NCBI GenBank assembly: GCA_964250755.1
Contig: CAXUHB010000003.1
Coordinates: 124,001 to 188,000, forward strand
Origin: DASWOJ01 sp964250755
GTDB lineage: Bacteria; Pseudomonadota; Alphaproteobacteria; Acetobacterales; Acetobacteraceae
Direction: 5' to 3'
DNA length: 64,000 nt
Shown here: one piece after another, positions 49,849 through 60,700 of the stretch
How the letters are laid out: the number at the start of each line of letters is the position of its first letter
How positions within the stretch are numbered: position 1 is the stretch's first letter
Program-made: the position numbers and the translations under genes
The notes under the pieces: model-generated
What the model was told of the DNA's origin: nothing
Databases searched by the model: none
The model's input: only the letters and a program-made list of their open reading frames with translations

Positions 49849-51630
49849 GTGCAGCTCAGCCGATCCTCCGAAGTCCAGCGCCCCCAGCACCCTGCGCTGC
49901 TGTGCGCGGTGCTGTGCCTGGCCGGCGCCGCGGCTGCGGCGCCGGCCCGGGCGCAAAGGCCCGATGCCCCGTTCACCGGCAACGCGGTGCCGCAAGGCTC
50001 GCCCATCCCGCGCGTCCTGCCCGCGCCGCCACCGTCCGTGGCGCCGGGGACCGACCTGACCCGGCCCGCCGCGCCAGCCGCCAGCCCGCCGGTGGACGTG
50101 CCCATACGCCGCGTGCAGGTGGCCGGCGTCACCGCCTTCCCGCCGGACCAGGTGCAGGCGCTGACCGCCGGCCTGGCCGGACCCGCCGTGCCCGTCGCCC
50201 GGATCGAGGCCGCGCGGGCGGCGCTGCTGTCGCTCTATCGCACCTCCGGCTTCGTGCTGACCACCGTCAGCGCCGCCGTCAGCGGGGACGGGGACCTGCG
50301 CTTCACCGTCATCGAGGGGCGGATCGCCGCGGTGAAGCTGGACGGCGACATCGGCCCTGCCGGCGTTCAGGTGCTGCGCTTCCTCAATCACCTGCTGGAC
50401 CAGCAGCCCGTCAGCAACGCCGCGCTGGAGCGCTGGCTGCTGCTGGCGCAGGACGTGCCCGGCGTCACCGTGAACGCCGTGCTGCAGCCGTCCCAGGCGG
50501 ACCCCGGCGCGCTGACGCTGGTGGCCCAGGTGCAGCGCCAGAAGGTGAACGGCTTGCTGACCGCGGACAACCGCGCCTTCCGCCAGACCGGCCCGGTCCA
50601 GGGGCTGCTGATCGTGGACCTGAACAGCTTCACCCAACTGGGCGAGCGGACCGAGGCCTCGATCTACCGCACCGACGGCAACACGCAGACCTTCGGCCAG
50701 GCCTCCACCGAGTTCTATGCGGGCGGCTCCGGCCTCAAGCTGCGGGTCTATGGCGGCTACGGGGAGGCGCAGCCGTCCGACTTCCTGCGGGTGGTCGGCT
50801 ACCGCGGCATCACCACCATCTTCGGCGCGTCCGCCATCTACCCGGCGCTGCGGACCCGGCAGCAGGCGCTGAATCTGATCGGCAGCCTGGACGTGATCGA
50901 GACGGAGACCAAGACCAACAGCGGGCCGGAGGGCCAGTCCGTCCGGGCCAGCCGCGACTCGCTGCGGGTGGGACGCCTGGGCCTGGAGTACACGGTGCAG
51001 GACGTGTGGGCCGGGGACGCCCGGCCGGCCGTCAACTTCGCAAGCCTGCGCGCGTCGCAGGGCCTGCCGTTCCTGGGCGGCACCGGCAACGGCAACCTGG
51101 CGCCGGGGCGCCTGAACGAGCGGGTGGACTTCACCAAGGCCGCCGCCGAGCTGTCCCGCACGCAGACCCTGTTCTCCCCTTGGCAGGACGCCAGCGTCGC
51201 CCTGAAGGTCCGGCTGCTGGGCCAGGTCTCCACGAGCGTGCTGCCGCCGTCCGAAAAGTTCTTCCTGGGCGGCGCGGAGATCAACCGCGGCTTCTACTCG
51301 GGCCAGGTGACCGGCGACAACGCGCTGGCGGGATCGCTGGAACTGCAGCTCAACACGGCCCTGGACTTCGCGGCCTTCGGCGTCCCCGTGCCCGTCGCCG
51401 CGCAGTTCTACGCCTTCTACGACCGCGGCCACACCTGGGAGAACCAGCGCCGGGACCCGGACGCGCGCCTGTCGTCCGAGGGCCTCGGCGCGCGGGTCAA
51501 TGTGACGCGCTTCACAGAGTTCGGCATCGAGGGCGTGATACGCAACACCCGGCTGCCCACGGGCACGCCAGGCGTCGTGCGGCCCTTGAAGGCCGATGCG
51601 GTTTACTGGCGGCTGCTGACCCGGTTCTGA
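49849..51630 (+). CDS. TpsB outer-membrane transporter (ShlB/FhaC/HecB family)
   Basis: A 593-residue Omp85-superfamily pore that recognises and exports the TpsA protein encoded next to it. A signal peptide (ALLCAVLCLAGAAAAAPARA), a Pro/Ala-rich linker, and POTRA-type folds (PIRRVQVAGVTAFPPDQVQ; LRFTVIEGRIAAVKLDGDI) precede a 16-strand barrel. EKFFLGGAEINRGFYSGQV contains the RG(F/Y) element of the lid loop, and FYAFYDRGHTWEN near the end is family-typical. Start is uncertain: GTG 49849 leads straight into the signal peptide; ATG 49777 or 49747 would add atypical residues. The exoprotein gene follows after 79 bp. Confidence 0.92.
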   Translation: MQLSRSSEVQRPQHPALLCAVLCLAGAAAAAPARAQRPDAPFTGNAVPQGSPIPRVLPAPPPSVAPGTDLTRPAAPAASPPVDVPIRRVQVAGVTAFPPDQVQALTAGLAGPAVPVARIEAARAALLSLYRTSGFVLTTVSAAVSGDGDLRFTVIEGRIAAVKLDGDIGPAGVQVLRFLNHLLDQQPVSNAALERWLLLAQDVPGVTVNAVLQPSQADPGALTLVAQVQRQKVNGLLTADNRAFRQTGPVQGLLIVDLNSFTQLGERTEASIYRTDGNTQTFGQASTEFYAGGSGLKLRVYGGYGEAQPSDFLRVVGYRGITTIFGASAIYPALRTRQQALNLIGSLDVIETETKTNSGPEGQSVRASRDSLRVGRLGLEYTVQDVWAGDARPAVNFASLRASQGLPFLGGTGNGNLAPGRLNERVDFTKAAAELSRTQTLFSPWQDASVALKVRLLGQVSTSVLPPSEKFFLGGAEINRGFYSGQVTGDNALAGSLELQLNTALDFAAFGVPVPVAAQFYAFYDRGHTWENQRRDPDARLSSEGLGARVNVTRFTEFGIEGVIRNTRLPTGTPGVVRPLKADAVYWRLLTRF

Positions 51631-51709
51631 TACGGCAGGGCAGGATGACGCACGAGATGACGCGCGGGACGCCGGACGGAATGCCGGACGCACCAGGGGG
51701 AGAAGCCTG

Positions 51710-54700
51710 ATGGCTAAGCGGGTCGCAGCGGCGGACTTCATCCAGCGCCGGCTCAGCCGCCGGCGGCTGCTGTGCGGCACGGCCCTGCAGGGGGCCGCGA
51801 TGCTGGTGCTGGCCGGTCCGGCCGCGGCCCAGCCCGCCCCCTCGGCCCGGCCGCAGGGCGGGCAGGTCGTCGCGGGCAGCGCCAGCATCGCCGCGGCGCC
51901 GGGCACGACGACGATCACCCAGGCCACGGACCGCGCCGCCATCAACTGGCGCAGCTTCGACGTGGGCCGCGACCAGTCCGTCACCTTCCAGCAGCCCAGC
52001 AGCAGCTCCGTCACGCTGAACCGGGTCACCGGCGGGGACCCCTCGGCCATCGCCGGACGCATCAGCGCCAACGGGCAACTGGTGCTGACAAACCCCTCCG
52101 GCGTCACGTTCTACCGGGGCGCACAGGTGGACGCGCAGAGCATCGTGGTCAGCGCCGCCGGTATCGGCACCCGCAACTTCATGGCGGGGCGCATGGTGTT
52201 CGACCGCCCCGGCAGCCCCAACGCCCGGATCGAGAACGCGGGCGCGATCACGGTGCGACAGGCCGGGCTGGCGGCGCTGGTCGCGCCGTCGGTCGCCAAC
52301 TCCGGCGTCATCAACGCGCGGCTGGGCCGCGTGGTGCTGGCGGGCGCAGCCGCGCACACGCTGGACCTGTACGGGGACGGGCTGCTGTCCATAGATGTCA
52401 CGAAGCAGGTGCGGCAGGCCCCGGCAGGCCCTGACGGCAAGCCCGTCGCCGCGCTCGTCACCAACACCGGCCTCATTGCCGCCGATGGCGGGACCGTGCA
52501 GCTCACGGCCCGGGCCGCGGACGGCGTCGTGCAGACGCTGGTGCGCGCCGGCGGCACGGTGCGCGCCAGCACCGTGGGCGCAGGCGGAAACGCACAGGCC
52601 GGGCGGATCGAGATCGCGGGCGCCGGCGGCTCCGTCGTCATCGAGGGCCGGGTCGCTGCCCAGGGGCGTGCGCCGGGCAGCGCCGGCGGCAGCATCCGGC
52701 TGGCCGGCAGCGACGCGACCATCGTGGCGGCGGGCGCACGGGTGACCGCGAACGGCCAGGCCGGCGGAGGCACGGTGGCGGTGGGCACCACGCTGGCCCG
52801 CGCCCGCGGCGACGGCCCGGCACCGGCGGGCACCTCCGCCCGCACGGTGGTCGCAGCGGGCGCCCGCATCTCGGCGGATGCGGCGGGGCGCGGCGACGGC
52901 GGCCGGGTCACGGTGCTCAGCACGCGCACGACCTCCATGGACGGCGCCGCCAGCGCCCGCGGCGGGCGGCAGGGCGGCGACGGCGGCACGGTCGAGCTGT
53001 CGGGGGAGACAGGCTTCCGCCTGACCGGGCGGGCCGACACGAGCGCCCCGTCCGGCAAGGCCGGCACGGTCGTGCTGGACCCGCGCGACCTGCTGATCAC
53101 CGCAACGCCCACGGGCACGAACCTTCCGCCCACGAACGGGGCGGACCCGAACCTGGCCGCCGGCGCGGGCGGCACCGTGGCGGACGCCTACGTCACCCCG
53201 GGGCAGGTGCAGGCGCTGACCGGCAACGTCCGGCTGCAGGCCACGCGCGACCTGACGGTGGCCAACGACCTGACCTTCTTCAGCAGCACCTCGAACCTGA
53301 CGCTGGAAGCCGGGCGCAACCTGACCGTGAACAGCGGATTGTCCATCTCGATCCCCAACATCGCGGGGCCAACCGTCGTGACGCTCCGGGCCGCCGCGCC
53401 GGGAATCACCGGCAACGATCCCACCGGCAAGCTCACCGTGCTGGGCAACGTCAACTCATCCGGGCTGGTCTTGTCCGCGGGGTCGGGCGGCATCGTCCTG
53501 GGGGGGCAGCTCACCACGTTCGGGGACCTCGTCAACAGCACCTCGTTCAGCACCACCGGCGCCGTCGTGCAGACGGGCGGCTTCCTGACCGCAACCAACA
53601 TTTCGGGCAGCGCGGCGTCGCTGTCGCTGCTCCAGACCGGCAACGCCATCGCCCGGGTGGGCACGGGCGGCACGCAGCTGAACATCACGGCGGGCGGGGC
53701 GACGGTGGCGACGTCAATACCCCTTACGGTCGGGAATGCCGGCGCCGGGCCGGGCGGCTTGGCCGTCCCGGCGGGCCAGACCATCGCCATCCGGGCGGAC
53801 TCGCTGACCCTGCTGGGCGGCGCATCCAACCCGGCGCTGTCCGCCCCGGGCGGCACCGTGTCCCTGGCGCCGTTCACGGCCGGGCGGGACATCCTGCTGA
53901 CGGAAAGCCCGAGGCCCAGCAGCGCCCTGACCCTGACGACGGCCCAGGCCGGCCTCGTCAACGCCTCCACGCTCAGCCTGGGCGGCGGCGGCGCGGCCAA
54001 CGTCACGTTCGGCCGGACGGGCGACAGCCGGATAGACCTGGTGGCCAACGGCAACTTCGCGCAGGTGGCGCTGGCAACCACCGGCGACGTGACCCAGGTT
54101 GCCCCGTTGTCGGTCAACCTGCTTGCGGGCCAGGCCGGCAGCGTCTCGCTCGGCGATTTTGGCAACCAGATACCGGCCATCGGCAGCTTGACGACCGCCG
54201 GCCTGCAGCTTCTGACGAGGGGCGACCTGGCCGTGTCGGGCACGGTCTTGTCCAACTCGCCCCTGCTGCTGACGGCCAGGGGCAGCCTGACGCAGGCGGC
54301 GGGGAGCACGATCTCCGGCCCGAACGGCCTGACGCTGCAGGCCGGGACGGACCCGGCGACGGGCACGGGCGGCCTGGTCCTGGCCGGCACGGTGACGACC
54401 AACCGCGGCATGACGCTACAGGCGGGCACGGACGGCATCGCCCTGTCCGGCACGATCTCGCCGGCCCAGGGGCTTACGGTGGACACCACGGGGGCGCTGA
54501 CCCAGACGGCCGGCGGCATCACCGGCGGCAACCTGCAAGGGACCGCGGCCTCGATCTCGCTCGCGTCACGCGGGAACGCGCTGGACGCCGTGGCCCGGTT
54601 TGGCAGCCTGACCGCGACGGGCGCGTCCGGCGACTTCCTGATCGTGAACAGCACCCCGCTCACCATCGGCAGCACGGCCTTGGGCGGCGTGATCGTGCAG

Positions 54701-57700
54701 CCCGGCCGCACCGCCACGTTCGTCGCGGACTCCCTGACGGTCTCGTCGCTCAACGGGCAGCAGCAGGCGGTGTCAGCGCCAGGCGGCACCATCGCTATCA
54801 CTCCCTACACATCCGGCGCCGCCGTGGTGCTGACCGGCGGTGCAACGAAGCCCACCGGCGTCCTGTCCCTGACGACGGACGAACTGACGCAGCTGAGCGC
54901 GCAAACCCTGCAGATCGGCACGCTGGGCGCCGGCGGGGTGCCGACGGCGGGCGCGATCACCTTGGGTGGCGCCGGGGCGGAGCCGGTCAGCCTGCAAGGC
55001 ACCGGCGTCAGCAGCCTGCGGCTCCTGTCCAGCGGCGCCGTCACGCAGACCGGGCCGCTCACGATCCCGGGCAGCCTCAGCGGCCAGGCGGCCAGCCTGG
55101 ACCTATCGAACGCCGGCAACTCCATGGGAACGCTGGACGGATTCACCTCCACGTCCGGGAACATCGCGCTGCACACCGGGACCGGGCTTCTGGTGTCCGG
55201 CCCGGTCGTCGCCAATGGCGGCGCGGGGGACGTCAACCTGTCGTCGTCCGGCGACACGATCCTGGCGGCGGACATCACGGGCCGGACCGTGCGCCTGAAC
55301 AACCTGGTCGGCTTCACTCCCGCCTATTACGACGGCAGCATCACCCAGACCGGCGGCGTCATCACCGCCGCCGCCCTGACCGGCGCGGCCGGCAGCCTCC
55401 AACTGACCGGGGCCAACCAGGTCTCCACCCTTGGCGACTTCGCGACCTATGGGGGGCTGACCCTCACGGACGCCCGGCCGCTCCTCATCACCGGTGCCGT
55501 GTCCTCCAGCAACGGCGCGGTCACGCTGAATGCGCAGGGCCTGACGCAGACTGCGGCGTCGTCCATCACGGCGCAGGAACTGGACGGCTCCTCCAGCGCC
55601 AGCACGGTGCTGGACAGCCGCGGCAACCAGGTGGGCGGCCTGGGCAGCTTCACGCAGTCCGCGGGAGACTTCACGCTGGTGACAAGCTCGCCCACCCTGG
55701 GGTTCGCCGCGGGCGGCACCCTGGCCGCCGCCGCGGGGTCGTTCACCTTCGTGGCCGACGGCGTGGCCCTGACGGGCCGCGGGACCCTCGGCACGATCAC
55801 CGCCGCGAACGGCGGCGTCACCTTCGCGCCCTACACGGCAGGGCGGCGCATGGAGCTGATCGGCGCGACCGCCGCCGACCCGGCATCGCTGTCCCTGTCC
55901 CAAGCCTTCGTGTCCCGGATCGGCACGATCCGCCTGGGGCTGGGCGACGCCGGCAGCACCGGCGCGATCAACATCGCCAACGCCGGGGAGACCGTTGACC
56001 TGACCGGCACCGCGCGCACCCTGCAGCTCCGCACCACGGGCGCCGTGACCGAGGGCGTCAGCCCCGGCGGGCAGAACGGCGGCGGGACGCTCGGGCTGAT
56101 TGTCCGCAACGTGACCGGCAGCGCCGGCAGCCTATCCTTGGCGGCCCCGGCCAACAGCATCGGCCAGGCCGGCTTTGACGACGGCATCGCGGGCGAGGTC
56201 AACGGGCTTGCGGCCACCGGGACACTGACCTTGCAGAGCGCGGCGCCGCTGACCCTTGCCAACGGGGTGTCAGCCGGCACCACGCTGACCATCGGCTCCG
56301 CCGGCGGGCTGCAGGTGCTCGACACCGTGTCCGCCGCCGATGCCTCGCTGACGGCGGGCGGCGCCCTGGTCCTGAACAACGCCGTGGTCGGCGTCACCGG
56401 CGGGCTGGCGCTGAACGCGGGCAGCGGCGGCGTGACCCAAACCGGCGGGACGGTCACCGCGGGGAACCTGTCGGGACAGGCCCCCAGCATGAGCCTTGGC
56501 TCATCCGGCAACGCCGTGGCGGCACTCGGCGGCCCCGCTGGCGGGGCGGGGCTGACGGTCGCGGGCGCCTTCACGTTGAACGACAGCATTGGCCCCACCC
56601 TCACTGGACCCGGCACTTTCGGCGCGTTCAACCTCACCACCCCCGGCGGCTTCGCCGTCAACGCCCCGTTCTTCGCCGTAACGGCCAACCCGTCGCTGGG
56701 CGGCGCGCTGACGGAGGGCGCATCGGGCCGGTTTGACACCTTCCTCCTGTCCGGCACGGCCGCGAGCGTCGCGCTGACCGGGACCAACCTGGTCCAGACG
56801 GTGGGCGGCTTCACGACACCGGGCGCATTTGCGCTGACCACCTCAGGGTCGCCCACGGCGCCTGGATCGGGGTTGGCGGTGACCGGCCCGCTCTCGGCCG
56901 GCAGCGCCACCCTGAACGTGACGGGTTTCCTGGACTTGGCGGGCAACGTCGCCACGCCGGGCACGCTGGCGCTGAACGCCACGGGCGCCATCACGCAGTC
57001 CGGCGGGAGCATCGCGGCGGGCACGCTGTCCGGCAGCGGCAGCTCGGTTGCGCTCGGCAGCACGGGCAACGCGGTCGGCACGCTGGGCGGCTTCATCACC
57101 CCAGGCGCGTTCTCGCTGACGGATGGGCAGGCGCTGGCCGTCACCGGGCCGCTGTCCGCCGGGTCCGCCAGCCTGACGGTGGCGGGGGACCTCGCCTTGG
57201 CCGGCAGCGTCGCGACACCCGCCACCCTGGCGCTGAACGCCACCGGCGCGGTCACGCAGACTGCCGGCAGTGTCACCGCGGGCACGCTGACCGGCGTCGC
57301 TGCCAGCGCGGCGCTGGGCAGCACGAGCAACCTGGTCGGCACGCTGGGCGGCTTCACGGTCCAGGGCGGCTTTACGCTGACGGACGGGCAGTCCCTGACC
57401 GTCGCCGGGCCGCTGTCCGCCGGGTCCGCGAGCCTGACGGCGGCGGGCAACCTGACCTTGGCGGGCGCGGTCACGGCGGGCACGCTGGACCTGAACGCCA
57501 CGGGCACGGTTTTGCAGACGAGCGGCAGCATCGCCGCGGGCACGCTGACCGGCAGCGCGGGCAGCGCGGCGCTGGGCAGCGCGGGCAACCTGGTGGGCAC
57601 GCTGGGCCGCTTCGCCACCACGGGCGCGTTCGCGCTGACCGATGGGCAGTCCCTGACCGTTTCGGGAACGGTGTCCGCCGGGTCCGCGACGCTGGGGATC

Positions 57701-60700
57701 GCGGGCAACCTGATCCTGGCGGGCGCCAACCCGGCAGGCAGCATCGTCACGCCGGGCACGCTGACGCTGAACGCCACGGGCGCCATCACGCAGCCGGGCA
57801 GCAGCATCGCCGCGGGCACGCTGACGGGCAGCGCCGCGAGCGCCGACCTGACCGGCAGCGCGGGCAACGCGGTCGGCACGCTGGCCGGCTTCACCACCAC
57901 GGGCGCCTTCGCGCTGAAGGATGGGCAGGCGCTGACCGTCACCGGGCCGCTGGCCGCCAGCAACGCCAGCCTGGACGTCGCGGGCGGCCTGACGCTGGCG
58001 GGCGCGGTCACTGCGCCGGGCACGCTGGCGCTGAACGCCACGGGCGCGGTCACGCAGACCGCCGGCAGCATCGCCGCGGGCACGCTGACTGGCGGCGGCA
58101 GCTCCGCCACCCTCGCCAGCACGGGCAATTTGGTGGGCACGCTGGGCGGCTTCAGCACCACGGGCGCGTTTGCGCTGACCGATGGGCAGGCCCTGACCGT
58201 CGCCGGGCCGCTGACAGCCGGCAGCGCCAGCTTGGCGGTTGCGGGCGGCCTGACCTTGGCAGGCGCGGTCACGGTGCCCGGCACGCTGGCCCTTTCGGCA
58301 TCCGGCGCCATCGTGCAACCGGGCGGCAGCGTCACGGCCGGCACGCTGACGGGCAGCGCAAGCTCGGTCGCACTCGGCAGCACGGGGAACGCGGTCGGCA
58401 CGCTGGCCGGCTTCACCACCCCGGGCGCGTTCGCGCTGACGGACGGGCGGTCCCTGACCGTCGCCGGGCCGCTGTCGGCCGGGTCCGCCAGCCTGGCCGC
58501 GGCAGGGAACCTCGTGCTGGCCGGCACTGTCACGACGCCAGGCGCCCTGCAGCTTTCGGCCACGGGCGCCATCACTCAGCCCGGCGGCAGCATCGCTGCC
58601 GGCACGCTTGCGGGCAGCGGCGCGTCGGCCGCCCTGGGCAGCACGGGCAACAGCGTGGCCACGCTGGGCGGCTTCGGCACGACCGGAGACTTCGCGCTGA
58701 CGGACGGGCGGGCGCTGACGGTGTCCGGCCCGCTCACGGCGGGCAACGCCAGCCTGGCCATCGCGGGCGACCTGGTGCTGGCGGGCGCGGTCACGTCGCC
58801 GGGGACAGTGACGCTGGCCGCGTCGGGCGCCATCATCCAGTCCGGTGGGACCATCGCCGCCGGCACGCTGGCGGGGAGCGCGGCGTCGGCCAGCCTTGCC
58901 AGCACGGGCAACGCGGTCGGCACGCTGGGCGGCTTCACCACGGTGGGCGCATTCGCGCTGACGGATGGGCAGAGCCTTGCCGTCGCCGGTCCGCTCACGG
59001 CCGGCAGCGCCAGCCTGGCGGCCGCGGGCGGCCTGACCCTGAGCGGCGCCGTCACGGTGCCCGGCACCCTGACGCTCCGGGCCGCGGGCCCCATCACGCA
59101 GACGGGCGGCGCCATCGCAGCGGGCACGCTGACCGGCAGCGCGGACAGCGCGGCGCTGGGCAGCGGCGCGAACGGGGTCGCCACCCTGGGTGCGTTCACC
59201 ACGGCGGGCGCATTTGCCTTGACGGACGGGCAGGCGCTGACCGTCGCAGGACCATTGGCGGCTGGCAGCGCCAGCCTGACGGTTGCGGGCGGCCTGACCT
59301 TGGCCGGCAGCGTCGCAACATCGGGCACGCTGGCGCTGAACGCCACAGGCGCGGTCACGCAGACCGCTGGCAGCATCGCCGCGGGCACGCTGACCGGCAG
59401 CGGCAGCTCGGTGGCACTTGCCAGCACGGGCAACGCGGTCGGCACGCTGGGCGCCTACACCACCACGGGCCCGTTCGCGCTGACGGATGGGCAGGCATTG
59501 GCCGTCACTGGGCCGTTGACGGCCGGCAGCGCCAGCTTGGCGGTGACGGGCGACCTCGTCTTGGCCGGCAGCATCGCCACGCCGGGCACGCTGGCGCTGA
59601 GCGCCACGGGCGCGGTCGTGCAGACCGGCGGCAGCGTCGCGGCGGGCACGCTGACAGGCGGCAGCAACTCGGTCGCGCTCGCCAGCACGGGCAACGCGGT
59701 CGGCACGCTGGGCGCCTACACCACCACGGGCGCGTTCGCGCTGACGGATGGACAGTCCCTGACCGTTGCCGGACCGCTGACAGCGGGCAGCGTGAGCCTG
59801 GCGTCCGCGGGTGGCCTGACCCTGGCGGGCACGGTCACGGTTGCGGGCACGCTGGCCCTTGCGGCATCGGATGCCATCACCCAGACCGGCGGCAGCATCA
59901 TCGCGGGCACGCTGACGGGAGGCGCCGCAAGCGCGGCGCTGGACGGCACGGGGAACGCGGTCGGCACGCTGGGCAGCTTCACCACGACGGGAACCTTCGC
60001 GCTGACGGACGGGCAGGCCCTGGCCGTCGCCGGGCCGCTGACGGCCGGCAGCGCCAGCCTGACCGTGGCGGGTGGCCTGACCTTGGCAGGCAACATCGCC
60101 ACGTCGGGTACCCTGGCCCTGAACGCCACAGGCGCGGTCACGCAGACCGCAGGCAGCGTCGCCGCGGGCACGCTGACCGGCAGCGCCGCCAGCGCGGTGC
60201 TGGGCGGCGGCGGCAACAGCGTCGCCACCCTGGCCGCGTTCACGACGGCGGACGGCTTCGTGCTGGCCGATGGGCGGTCCCTGACCGTCGCCGGCCCGCT
60301 GACGGCCGGCAGCGCCAGCCTGTCCATTGCCGGCGACCTGACCCTGAGCGGCGCCGTCGCCACGCCCGGCACGCTGGCGTTGAACGCCACGGGCGCCATC
60401 ACGCAGCCCGGCGGCAGCATCGTCGCGGGCACCTTGCTGGGCGCAGCGGCGGAGGCCAGCTTCGGGCAGTCCGCCAACCGCATCCTGAACCTCGGCGCCT
60501 TCGCCAGCAGCGGCGGCTTCGCCCTGACGGACGGCGCGGCGCTGGCCGTCACGGGGCCGGTCTCCGCCGGCAGCGGACGGACGCTGGCGCTGACGACCGG
60601 CGCACTGAACTTCGGCCCCGGCGGCTCGCTCTCTGCGCCCGGCGGGACCGTGGCGCTGGCAGCGGCCTCGCCGGCCCAGGGCATCACCCTGGGCGGCGGC

